Positions 41,436-51,694 of a stretch of DNA of 64,000 nucleotides are shown piece by piece. A program made the translations under genes and the position numbers. Origin of the DNA: Telmatactis stephensoni (Eukaryota > Cnidaria > Anthozoa > Actiniaria > Isophelliidae); assembly GCA_029948255.1 (NCBI GenBank), contig JALIZF010001231.1, forward strand, positions 1 through 64,000. The letters run 5' to 3'. The first letter of the stretch is position 1. Every line of letters starts with the position of its first letter. The notes under the pieces were generated by a model that saw only the letters and a list, made by a program, of their open reading frames with translations, made no database searches and was not told the DNA's origin.

Positions 41436-42895
41436 TCATTTTTTCATTGTTTTCAGCATTTCGTTTAATGTGTTTATCACAGCCATATTCATGGCTTCCT
41501 GCTGCTGCATGACCATTTGTTGTTGCTGGATCACACACTGCATCAACCCCTTTTGCTGTTCTTGTTCAACTTTTCTAAACTCAAGCTCCATTGCTCTCAG
41601 ATGTTGCTCTTCTTCTCTTTCTTTCTTCTTGACTTCAAGTGACTCTTTAATGATTTCATTGATGCCCATATGCATGGAGTTACGACTCTTTTTTTTCTTT
41701 GGGGGCTCAGCAATTTCATTCTCTTCTGTATCTGAAATGGAACTGCTGCAATACAGCACAATACGTAGTGTTACTACTAGGATTTGGTTTCAATTTTATA
41801 ATTATGAACATTCAATTTGGTTGCCATTTGTGTATGTACAGAAGGAACTGTGAGGAGTTTAACAGCAAGGAAAGCAGAAGGGAGGGGTGGATGAAAGGCT
41901 CTAAAATGTCAAAATTCACCAACTGAGGTAAATCTAAATTCACTTGTAACATAGTCAAGTGATTAATATGGCTTTTTGAGTGTTCAACAGCTTTTTCACT
42001 TTTTTGACTCTATAGAGGCTAAATTTCCACCATCACGTGATGGCAGCCATGACAGGAGGTACAACAATAGTCTTTTCCCCTGGGAAACTGAACTCTTTGT
42101 CATGTAAACCCAATTAGTCAAGACTCTATTGTTCCTGCCTCCTGCCTCCTGCTTCCATCACGTGATGGTGCAAAACATTTATAACACTTGATAGAGCTAG
42201 ACTTTACTGAGACTAAAATAAACACATTATACTCTGATTGCTATACAGCTAGAGTGGATTTCATAAACCCATGAAACACAGCTAATTAAGCCCTACCTCA
42301 CCCTAATTCTTTTGTACACTTTATTTATGAAAACCACTCTACTGCATACTTGAAAAACGTTAAAGCTAGTGCTCAAATTAGCATATACATAAGTTAAAAA
42401 TTTAATTGTAAATCAATAAGAGAATATTTATATGTACCTATTTTCACCAGCACTCCTTTTTCTTGTCTTGGAAAGGGACTCTGTTGCTTTCCTTCTCATT
42501 TCCTCTGCACATTCTTTCTCAGTTTTGTCTTTCTTTACTCGTTTCTCACTTTCTTCTTCCATTCTTTCTGTTATGTCAGTAAGGAGTTGCTCCACTTCTC
42601 CAAATTCCACCTCCACCCCACTGGCCTTTTGTTCTTCCTTCTCTCTGGTTTGGAAATCTTTCAGCAGCTTTGAAAATTTATCCCTCACAGACCTTTGTGT
42701 TACTTTTAATCCTGCTTTCTCCAGCCGCTTTGCAATAGATGTCCATGCAGCACCTCTTTCTTTACTCCCTTCTTTGAAAATGTATGGTTCTTCAATAATG
42801 ACTTCTTTCAGCAACAATATTTTTTGTGACTCTTCCTTCCATGTAAATAGTTTATTATTTTTATCCACTTCTTTCTCGTTTTTCTTCACCTCCAT
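41436..42895 (-). CDS. Harbinger Myb/SANT-like DNA-binding protein, two exons
   Basis: Exon 1 42,438-42,895 and exon 2 41,436-41,745, joined by a GT-AG intron with a split Ser codon. Exon 1 has the trihelix core: FTWKEESQKILLLKEVI, GAAWTSIAKRLEKAGLK and TQRSVRDKFSKLLKDF. The rest is a charged coiled coil with a nuclear-localisation-like PPKKKKSR and a Gln-rich end. In Harbinger elements this second protein binds the element ends and imports the transposase. It is convergent with the transposase gene, 3' ends 253 bases apart. Two MITEs lie in its intron and one upstream. Confidence 0.9.
42028..42171. mobile_element. Foldback MITE, termini CACCATCACGTGATGG
   Basis: Both ends (42,028-42,043 and 42,156-42,171) carry the same 16-mer, which includes the palindrome CCATCACGTGATGG. 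Inner arms pair partly (gaggtacaacaatag versus ctattgttcctgcctc). It lies in the intron of the Myb-like gene. Confidence 0.75.
42252..42339. mobile_element. 88-bp MITE with TA duplications
   Basis: Ends GAGTGGATTTCATAAA and the complement of TTTATGAAAACCACTC, bounded by TA on both sides. The size and TA target fit a Tc1/mariner-derived MITE. In the same intron as the previous MITE. Confidence 0.72.
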
Positions 42896-42953
42896 CTCTG
42901 TATATATATGAGAATAAATATATGATCATCCCCATTATTTTCCTCTGTGTATG

Positions 42954-43125
42954 TAGCCTGGTGCCAGAGGCTTTATTTATTTTTTAATTGATTTATTTTA
43001 CGATTTTTGCGACTTTACGAGATTTTTACGTTTTACGAGTCAGAACGTAAAACATCTCGTAAAGTCGCAAAAATCATAGAATAAATCGGCTAAAGAGATA
43101 AAGAAAGCCTCTGGGACCAGGGTAC
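42954..43125. mobile_element. Foldback MITE with 6-bp duplication TGTATG
   Basis: Arms begin tagcctggtgccagaggctt and the complement gtaccctggtcccagaggct. The core pairs almost perfectly (gatttttgcgactttacgag against its inverse at about 43,054-43,075). TGTATG is found at 42,948-42,953 and 43,126-43,131. It sits upstream of the Myb-like gene start. Confidence 0.82.
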
Positions 43126-43723
43126 TGTATGTGCACACTTTAGGAGTATACATTTGCTGATTAATCCAGTAGCACAGTGAGATTGCATACTGACTTTTTT
43201 TGCATACAAACTTATTTGGCATAGTACATGACATGAAAATTCCTCCTTAACAGGATGCTAAAAGGTCAACTACATGTACAAGAAACTTAATATCAGATAT
43301 TTGATAAGTTAAACGAATAACACACCAAATATTATTATTTTCTTAAAAAGAAGAAAGTTGAAAAATTCGAGACTGAAGTCAAAAATTAAAAAGCGTAGGA
43401 CGATTCCTGTTTAGATGTTTTTAGCCGAAAAGACTGACCTACAAATAAGGGTAAAAATATTGCTGTTTAGAGTTTTCAACCAACAACTTTGAAGCTTATC
43501 TATTTGTCTGAGGTCTAACATGCGTTTTCCACAATATTTCAGACATCTAAGAAACAACAAAGATGAATTTTACACTTACCAGATAACTCGTACTCCACAC
43601 TACGAGATTTCTTGCCAAACTCGTACTTGACAACGCGACGGCGACGAGAATTTTCCCAACAATAAGATAGCGTTACCATGTCACGGCCGCTGAGCATGCG
43701 CATTAAGGCTATATCAGGAAAAC

Positions 43724-43765
43724 TCGTACTCGTACTCGTAGTCGTCGTCGAATCTAAAGGTCTCT
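43724..43765 (-). repeat. Right TIR of inner Harbinger
   Basis: Exact inverse of 38,870-38,911; followed by ATT at 43,766-43,768. Confidence 0.95.
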
Positions 43766-43795
43766 ATTTTCAGTATATTCTACCAAAGTTACAGT

Positions 43796-44716
43796 AAAAA
43801 CCCACATGTAAGAACCTTAAGTTAGTAATTATAAGAACTTGTTAGACTGGGACTCCTGACAGACCCCCTTTACCTATAAGTTACCTTACTTATGTTTATA
43901 CTTGTTATATAGGAACACATCAGTTAGGCTAACTTGGAAAATGCAGATTCTTACATGCAGGTATTTGCTGTGCATCAATAAATTTTATATTAATTATTAT
44001 ATTCTAAATGAAACATTTTGGCAAGACTGATGTAAGTACTCAGCAATAATGGAAACTTAAATTACTCCTTTCTGCTCTGTGACATTAGACCTTGCACTGG
44101 ATGTCTAAATATGTTATGTGAGAGCCTAAGTCAGAGTCTCAATTTCATTAAAATAACTATTGAATTCTACCCTTGACAAATGATTTATTGTCAGTATTCT
44201 TTATAGTGGTTAGTAATATTCTGAGTTATCAAATATATTTATAAATATCACCAAATTCTCTGTAAATACTTATCTTTGGTACAAATGAGGTAATATCTAA
44301 TTATATTTATAAATAAATTCTATTTATATATTTACAAATCCCACCTGTTCTCTGTAAATTATTTGGTACAAATGAGGTAACATCTATAATTATATTTATA
44401 AACTATTATATTTACATATTTACAAATATCACCTATTCTCTGTAAATACTTATCTTTGGTACAAAATGAGGTAATATCTAATTATTCAAATAAATATAAA
44501 CAATAAAATTATTTGACTGAAATTATGGGATCTTGAAACATTACAAGAAAACTGCATATAGTAAAAATCTGATTTGCTGAGCCATGCATTGTTATTGGGA
44601 TGGGTCTGTTGAAAATTCCATTACATTCTAATTCACTGCGTTCAACCGAATGTAAAATATTTTCCCTTTAAATTACGAGACAAACAGACATACAACAGGT
44701 TATGGTTGGTTCGCTA
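43796..44716. other. Non-coding interior of the ISL2EU-type element; tandem repeat
   Basis: Between about 44,229 and 44,500 a unit of about 90 bases occurs three times (each with ttctctgtaaat at 44,256, 44,348 and 44,436, and ggtacaaatgaggtaayatc). No gene otherwise. Confidence 0.7.
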
Positions 44717-46101
44717 CTAATATACCTTTCTACATGTATTCTCTGGGAAGCAATCCTCTGGTTGACTGCTAGAAAACTGCATTTTATCCTCTAAAACAAT
44801 AGGTGTGTTTAGCTTTACATCAAGTGGGTCTAGATAGTCTATAATTTGAAAGCCTTTGTCTGCCATCAGTTCATCCCCTGGACTCCAAAACTTTGGATTT
44901 AAGATTCCACATCTACTCACAATTTCACTGTCAGAGACACTTCCAGGATGAAGTTCTGAAACAAAGGAGAGACTTCCTCCAGGTGTGATTGCAATTAGAG
45001 CTTTATAGGTGATATGGTGCTTGTAGTTAGAGTAAAATGTACATCTTAGATGCAATGATTCTGGTGATTCTACAAATATTTCAGTACAATCCACTATGGC
45101 CCTAGTCTTTGGAAATGTTCTTTTAAAGGATTCAGGCATCGCTTTATCAACCTCTTCTCTTGTTGGCCAAATTGGTAAACAACAGAGCCTTAGATATATA
45201 AAGTTTATCCAAGAGCATGATATTTTGCTGACTGTACTCTCTCCACAGTTGAATAGCCAGGCTAAATGCATATTGGAGAAGCCTCGTCTGAGTTTCACTA
45301 AAGTCAAAAATAATTGGTCTTCTGGACATAAAACACGAGGTCTGCCACTTCCGGTTTTTGGCACACTAGCTCCTTTGAGAATTACATTTTTCACCAACTT
45401 GAAGATAATTCAAAAAGACTTGTATTCTACCATAGTTGGGGAAACCTGTGTAATGTCGACAATGCTCATCACTCTCTTATATAACATGGATATAAAAAGA
45501 CCTTTCTTGTAGAATGTTTTCGCTGGCCTTTACCTTGCCTTGTAATTCTTGAGGCTTTGTTTTTAGATTTTTATTTTCCTCCTTGATTTCAATGACGTGT
45601 TTTCGTACAGCTTCAATGGCTATGTTAGCTAGTGTTCTTGGCTGGAAAACAGGGCAGGGATCACTCATGACAGTCTTTTTCGATGAGTTCAATGGAAATC
45701 TTAGCTTGCTTGGAATTTTTACACCCCTAGGAGTCGGGATCTTTCTTTTCTTACCGAGGAGAGGCGATCTTCCTACTTTGATAGGAGCTGTACCACTTTT
45801 TAGGCTCCATCTGGTACCTCCAGACACTTTAGTTATATCCTCTTGCCGAAAATGAATGTGGCATACTTTCGTATTCTTTGCCTTCACATTTCCCCATGCG
45901 ATTGCAGCAATGAATCTTCTCCGGGTTAGAAGTTGGCACTTTGAAGAAATGGAATTGTGACCTTTTCCCGTTAGGAAAGTAACACCTGTAATAACAATTG
46001 AAATAAGCACACTGATGCCCACTCGAAGATCGTACGTGGCGGCGACTATCCTGTGTGTTGAACTGCAAATTTTCTTTACTTTCTTCGTCTATAAGAGGCA
46101 T
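44717..46101 (-). pseudogene. THAP-domain DDE transposase of the ISL2EU-type element
   Basis: The 5' part (46,101-45,829) starts the THAP zinc finger (GHQCAYFNCYYRCYF, RSQFHFFKVP); after a one-base shift near 45,930 its end, with KNTKVCHIHFR, is in the 45,477-46,022 frame. This is followed by a basic linker and coiled coil (EAVRKHVIEIKEENKNLKT). The DDE part (44,717-45,397) has a helix-turn-helix (MHLAWLFNCGESTVSKI), first Asp in AIVDCTEIFVESP, second in GSVSDSEIV, and the last acidic site in ELMADKGFQI. A shift near 44,760 moves the RIHVER motif to another frame and the C-terminus is lost. Non-functional as read. Confidence 0.86.
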
Positions 46102-46467
46102 AAAATGAGAGGAAAAAAAAACCGCTAAAGTTTACATTTGTTTGACACCAAGAAAACCAGTACCAAGCAAAAGTTTACTTTGAAAGCAATCACTCATTGT
46201 TGCCATTTGCACATTTAATTTTGTCGACTTACCCTTGTGTGACATTGTTTTGGTTCAGCAAACTTCAAACCTTTTTTCGCTTTTATCAAATTCTCTCAAC
46301 TTCTTAACAGCAGAAAACGTCTGACAGATTATTTACATCATTATTTACATTATTTACAGGACAGGTAATTAAAAAGTACACTATTAAAAATAGTAATACT
46401 GCGTAGGACATTTGGTGAAAAGTTCATCACGATGGCAACCGGGAGTCATGCGATGTTGTTGACTTTG

Positions 46468-46528
46468 CATAATAAGCCTCGCTCTGGTGAGAGCAAGAGG
46501 CGCAGCGCCAAAGTTTGTGAGATGGTCT
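46468..46528 (-). repeat. Right terminal inverted repeat of the ISL2EU-type element
   Basis: Inverse of 36,496-36,556 with four mismatches. Flanked by AT at 46,529-46,530. Confidence 0.88.
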
Positions 46529-46775
46529 ATGCATTGGGCAAGGCAGGTTTTGCAATACAGCTTGTTTTAGATGGTAACAGTATATAAGGTTAAGCAATAG
46601 CAGTTCTATACATTCCAACAGCCTTAAGCTACGAGCAACATAGCTGGCATTAGTGCTTATCCTAGGCAAAACTGCTTTTTCTTAAAAAAGTTAACATGTC
46701 CGATAAACCAGAAGACTCTAAATGCAGATTGAAATGCAGCCTGTGTTGTGGAGAGGACATAAAAAACTACTTGAT
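46529..46775. other. Outer Harbinger sequence right of the ISL2EU insertion
   Basis: Non-coding apart from a doubtful 27-codon plus-strand frame at 46,696 (MSDKPEDSKC...). Begins with the AT duplication. Confidence 0.4.
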
Positions 46776-49346
46776 CTAACACAAACAGTCCATTCTTAAT
46801 TGCATTATAAAATTACCTTCAATTGCCTGTGCTAGAGAACCCATTTCTAGCTGTAACCTCTCCATTTTAAGCTTATAATAAGCTGTCATGGTTTCAAAGT
46901 ACTGGAAAATTAGATAACAATTTAAATCAACCTGGTTACTAATTAAAAAGTACAAAAATGCTTCAATCTTCAAGGAAATCCAATTTTTCTCATAATAGAC
47001 TGTGCTGTGTTTTGACATTATTAATTCTTTAATATTTCATACTTCCAGCTGAGCATCAGCCAGGTTCCTTGACCTTTTCCTTTTTCTCAGCCCACAGAGT
47101 GGCGACTCAGGCTGCAAGTTAATTTTTTAGAAAAAATTAACATAAAAAAACATAAGGGAAGCATACAATTTATAATGAGATTAGATTAAGCCACCTGTTC
47201 TTAAGGTTTTGCTTTTGTTGTAAAATATATTGGCATATAGCTATCATCAGAAATATATATTCACTGATACATGAAAGGTCCCACATGAAACTATCAAAAC
47301 AAGCAGTAATTAAGCAGTGTCAGCATGAACATTCAAATGACTGTAATTTTTTAAATAAGGCTTCTGAGATTGAATAAATGAAAACAGCATTTTGTTTACG
47401 AATTATGTTTATGTTTATTTAGCTTCACCTCAGTAACCACAAAAAACATATAAGGCAGGGACACCACAACAGTGAAACCAATTACTGTGGGCCCAAGATA
47501 GTTGCTTCCAGGGGGGGACTCCATTGTAAAAGGATTGGGTATACTCGTCAGAAATTTGTAAAAATACCCCTAAAAGATACCAGAAGTCTTTTTAAAAGGG
47601 CGTAGCCGGACGATTTTGTAACCCCTTAGAGATACCAGCAATATAACAAGCTAATGAACATTATTATTATGAACACAAAATTGGATGGTTGACATGCTTT
47701 TGTTTGGGCAAATTTCTTGCATTTGAGAACAAGATAATAAGCGATGGGCTCTTTTGATACCCTAAAAGACACCAGGAGATGCTAAAACTTCAATTTTAAC
47801 ACCCTAAAAGATACCAAATTGCTGATTTTTACACCTAAGAGATACGATGAACATACTCAATCCTTTCACAATGGAGTCCTCCCCCCGGGGTTGCATCAGG
47901 AGTGACAGAACTGATACCTTAACATCCACTGCCCCAGAGCTGGTTCTCAAAGTCTATAACAGATTGATACAATGTTTATCTTTCGATCAGCACAATTAGC
48001 ATTGATTCAAAAATCAAAAATAACATTACAAACCTCCACCTCTGTATTGTCACTAAATGCAAACCTCCACCTGGTATGTCACTAAATGCTTGTGGCCCCA
48101 ATATGGTCAGCAGTTTATCTTGTGGTGAATTCAGCATTTCTGTAGAATCCTTGAAAAAATAAATGTTATCTAGTGAAATGAGTACTTCTACAAAAGGTAC
48201 ATTGTGTTTATCATCTGACATTATTCTGAATTATGTTGAAACTGTAACGTCACGTGATATGATGAAATTACTACATTTAATCTAAAATTTGTTTCAATTG
48301 ACTCTGGCAGTGAGTTCAATTTGTAATGAACAGTTATAATGTAATAACGGGTCAAACTTCTTTTTTTAATGTCTCTTTAACAAACAGCAAAGTACGAGGT
48401 GTCTTTCTGGCATCTTATGCAGCTCTGTATGCCATGTTGATTTGGACTTTTTGCTCTATGAAACTTACTACCATATTTAATAACTTAGTATTTTTAAATG
48501 GTATGACATCATTGATCACATGATCACCACAAAAACTAAATTATTAGTTAAAAGAATCCAAACTCATCAGAATCTGTGAATGGGTCTATTAAGGAAATAC
48601 TGTCTTAGTTTTCGAGAAACTATTTGCAGTCATAGTCCGAATGTAAAGCAAGGTCAAATCCAGGCCTAATACACATGAGCTTTTACATGTATATCAATAA
48701 ATGCACCATTTTTATGAAATAACGACATTTTACAATTCAGATAGTACCTTTGAACTAACTCCTACATATATGGCATGAATTCATAAAAACATACCGCAAT
48801 GTAACCATTTCCAGTTTTTTTGAGGTTTTTCAGTTCCTCTGATTTCTGTGCCCTCTCCTTCTTTTTAACACTAGCTGTCATGTCATCCCATCTCTTTTTT
48901 ACCTGTTCAGTGTTGGATGGAAAATTGATATAGTCAAACTAAGAAAACAATAAACATCTGCCAAAATGTTTAACATGATTGTTTACAATTAAATTTCCTG
49001 CAAAATGAAAACATTCAAGCATGAAACTTAACAGTTAACAATTTTGAGACCTTTGTTTTCAGGTACAGTTTCAAGAGTTTTTATTAGACTGTTTACATCC
49101 CAGATATATTTTAGCCAATTCTGGTTTTCTTAGTTGAACTAGCTGTGATGGCAGGGAGTGACTGATCACCAATCAGGGAATTCAAACATTTATCAGCTAG
49201 TTTATTATTCAAAATCATATTTACTTGTTCACTAGTCTTTGCCTCTCCTCCATTGACAGCATTTACAGCATCTGTCACCAGCCTCCAAGCAATTTTTTTT
49301 TCTTTTCATTTGTTATGCTGTTTGAAAATTTTGACTGAAGTATAGT
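46776..49346 (-). pseudogene. Myb/SANT-like gene of the outer Harbinger, five exons visible
   Basis: Minus-strand exons: 49,225-49,346 (ILQSKFSNSITNEKKKK, then AWRLVTDAVNAVNGGEAKTS, with one base missing in an A-run), 48,795-48,902 (VKKRWDDMTASVKKKERAQK; donor GTATGT), from 48,149 leftward (MLNSPQDKLLTILGPQAFSD), about 47,045-47,110 (LRKRKRSRNLADAQLE) and about 46,776-46,905 (YYKLKMERLQLEMGSLAQAI). Acceptor and donor dinucleotides are present and the phases of the first two agree. The pattern matches the Myb/SANT-like partner proteins of Harbinger elements. The single-base loss in the A-run and a missing 5' exon suggest it is dead. Confidence 0.72.
47507..47890. mobile_element. Foldback MITE with internal direct repeats
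   Basis: Ends: gggggggactccattgtaaa at the left and the inverse (aatggagtcctcccccc) at the right, continuing inward (aggattgggtatactcgtc versus gatgaacatactcaatcct). Inside, five degenerate units like ACCCYTAARAGATACCA. It lies in an intron of the Myb-like gene. TTGC is present on both flanks. Confidence 0.8.
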
Positions 49347-49428
49347 CTGAAAATATGATAAAAAATTTACATCCTTTGTGACATTGTAATCAATTGCATA
49401 TTTGAAACAGAATATAATTTTAACAATG

Positions 49429-49914
49429 TACAGGGAAAGAGATGCCGTGGAAACTGTTTGTATAGTTGTAGTTCCTTTGATATCACTCATGAAGGATCAA
49501 GTTAAGTCCTTATGTGCAAAAGGAGTTTTAGCATCGTATGTTGGAGATGATTGTGATGCACAACAACTACGAGATATTACCGAGGGACGATATAATCTTG
49601 TGTTTGGAAGCCCTAAAGCACTTCCCAATAATTACAGGGAGATTTTTCGTTGTTTAAAGTCAAAAATTGCGCAATGGTAAGATGTCTATAATCAGTAGTT
49701 TGTACTCGGCTGAGAAGTTGTTAGAATTTATTTATTTGTATCTTCCGGTAATGGAAAAGAGCACAACAAGGAAGAAGCTTTTAGAAAAGATTACGGAAGG
49801 CTTGGGGAATTGTGGTCTCTATTGCCAAGAAGTCTGCCATTTGTATCTTTAACTGCCACAGCTAATAAGACAGTTCGAGAAATAATTATGAAGGATTTGT
49901 GTATGGATGACTGA
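49429..49914 (+). pseudogene. RecQ-like DNA helicase fragment
   Basis: Frame 49,402-49,680 holds VVVPLISLMKDQVKSL (helicase motif Ia region of RecQ) and YNLVFGSPKAL. A second frame from about 49,755 reads DYGRLGELWSLLPRSLPF and then VSLTATANKTVREIIMKDL, the RecQ motif III region, ending at TGA. The DExH motif II between them is missing or scrambled. The start may be a splice acceptor (TGTACAG at 49,428). A broken fragment, possibly carried by a transposon. Confidence 0.72.
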
Positions 49915-50177
49915 GCTCTCTGCTTCAGATTCTTCATTGGGTATCAATCTTTTCACTGAAAACGAAGTCTTCTCACGAGAGATCATGGCATCGTCTACAA
50001 GTTTTCTTTTTTCTAGGATCTTGTTTACCAAGCATTCATTCTTCTCTGCACAGTTTCTACATATTATGTTTGTGTGTATGTTTGATAATGTGAACTCTCT
50101 CCCGATAATTATCTCTAAATTGATACATGCCTTTCTTTTCCTTTCTCCGTAAAAAAGTTTTCGGCGATAGTCACTTC

Positions 50178-51520
50178 TTACAATACAATACAATACAATT
50201 TTATCAGGAAATCCTACAAGGTTTTTCATTCCTAATTTACAATATACAATATATAAATACAATACAAATAATAAACGTTCATTTTCTAGCCCTCTTGCGA
50301 GGACTATACCTACTAAAAGTATCTAAAATATTTACAATCTTGAATCAAATGACGAAAACCATAAACTAATATAAATATAAACAAACAAAGCCTATGTCCT
50401 ATATAATTTTTTTTTGCTCTTGTCTTGAAATCATTTAAACCTTTTGATTTCTTTGTTTCTTTACTGAGTCCATTGTATGCGTTTATCGCATGGTAGAAGA
50501 ATGATCTCTGACCCGTCGTGGTTCGACAAAAGGGAGATTCAAGTTGCTATTCTGTCTTGTTTCATACCTATGAACGTCTGATCTAGAAGACAGTTTATTT
50601 GTTAAATATTTTGGTGCCAAATCGTTTAAGCATTTATGCACCATGACAACATTTCTCAATAACAACTGTTTTTGGACAGAAGGCCATCCAAGTTCTTCTA
50701 ACACTGGGGTTATGTGGTCAAATTTCCTGGTACCAGTCAGTATCCGGGCTGCGAAATTTTGAATGAACTGGAGCTTGTTGATGTTTTTCTTGGTAGTTCC
50801 TGACCAAACGGTGGAACAGTAGAATAGCTTGCTGAAGATAAGGGAATTTAGGATTACTAGCAGTACATTCTTAGAAAATAGATACTTGACTCTGTTTATC
50901 TGAGATAATGACGATAACAATGAAGACGTCAGTTGACATATATGATCATCAAAAGATAAATTAGAGTCTAGGATAACGCCCAAGTCCTTACAGGATTTTG
51001 AAGGAGTTAGTTCTTGGCCAAGGAAATCAATCTTTATGGGTGGAAGCTTGGAAAGATTCTGTCTTACCCCAAATATCATAAGCTTTGTTTTTTTCTGGAT
51101 TTATCAGTAGAGAATGGGAGCAACACCATGCTGCAATACGGTAGAGATCCTCCTTGACTTTTGAAAGACCACACTTGGGATCCTTGGGAGAAATGGCAAG
51201 ATATATTTTGGTGTTGTCCACGTATGATTCAACACTACAATTCTTGTTTGCATGTGGCAGATCGTTGGTGTACAGATTAAACAACACAGGGTCCAAAATA
51301 GAGCCCTGTGGCACCCCATGTGTAACTGTTAGTGGCGATGAAAGTGACGGTCTGACACACATAGTTTGCTGTCTATCGGAAAGGTAACTTTCAAACCATG
51401 ATAGTGCACTAACAGAGGTTCCAAGATCTTGAAGTTTCTTCAATAGCGTAGAGTGGCACAAGCTGTCAAAAGCTTTACTCAGGTCTATTAGAACTTGCCA
51501 TTTTCTTGTAGAAAATCAGT
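50178..51520 (-). mobile_element. CR1/L2-like LINE, 5'-truncated 3' part
   Basis: Minus strand. 51,027-51,461 has the RT part SLSSPLTVTHGVPQGSILDP and the active site region SYVDNTKIYL, where the second Asp of YXDD is Asn. 50,483-51,079 carries the RT thumb and C-terminal region (KDLGVILDSNLSFDDHI, LFYCSTVWSGTTKKNINKLQ). Frames are joined by a shift near 51,050. The 3' end carries an (ATTGT)n tail at 50,178-50,201. The 5' truncation is at about 51,520. The same tail sequence occurs near 33,621. Confidence 0.85.
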
Positions 51521-51694
51521 GCAAACGGCCGCGAGCGTACTACGCCTAGCGATTCTTATTTGCATAAATTTACATATTCTGCCCCCGGCTTGGTTTTTGC
51601 GCGAAAAGCAAACAAAAATCCAGTAGGCAAAACAAGTCGTCCTCTCGCACGTAAAAAATCTCGAAGAAAAATGATTGAAATAAACATTAAATAA
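51521..51694. other. Intergenic, between LINE and element B
   Basis: Nothing recognised. A splice-like ACAG at 51,690-51,693 precedes the coding of element B. Confidence 0.4.

Larger units (their letters stand above)
38870..43765. mobile_element. Inner PIF/Harbinger transposon, complete
   Basis: Perfect 42-bp terminal inverted repeats (38,870-38,911 and 43,724-43,765, starting AGAGACCTTTAGATTCGACG), ATT duplications outside, a three-exon DDE transposase on plus and a two-exon Myb/SANT-like gene on minus. Both genes have open frames and correct splice sites, so the element looks potentially functional, or only recently dead. It carries three MITEs in non-coding parts. It interrupts the YqaJ gene of the ISL2EU-type element. 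Confidence 0.93.
36496..46528. mobile_element. ISL2EU-type DNA transposon with THAP-DDE transposase and YqaJ nuclease
   Basis: Terminal inverted repeats of 61 bases (36,496-36,556 and 46,468-46,528) with four mismatches, both starting AGACCATCTCACAAACTTTG, each flanked by AT. It contains a THAP-DDE transposase (minus, 44,717-46,101) and a SWIM-YqaJ nuclease gene (plus, 36,774-38,866 and a short piece after 43,768). ISL2EU-like elements are known to have AT duplications and to carry such a pair. It is interrupted by the inner Harbinger; without that it is about 5.1 kb. Confidence 0.85.
35044..49346. mobile_element. Outer Harbinger element, split by nested transposons (ends not determined)
   Basis: The left part has a HARBI1-like transposase on the plus strand (35,044-36,170); the right part has a Myb/SANT-like gene on the minus strand (46,776-49,346). 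Convergent transposase plus Myb-like gene is the standard Harbinger layout and is repeated by the inner Harbinger. The ISL2EU-type element (36,496-46,528) with AT duplication lies between them; taking it out leaves about 570 bases between the two 3' ends. Coordinates given are those of recognisable coding only. Confidence 0.68.

Noticed and set aside
41470..42911. Plus-strand frames of 127 and 159 codons, rich in Cys, Phe and Ser
   Set aside because: They are the reverse reading of the Lys/Glu-rich Myb-like exons.
44229..44500. Three spaced repeats considered as a CRISPR array
   Set aside because: Eukaryotic transposon interior; units are about 90 bases, diverged, with no spacer pattern.
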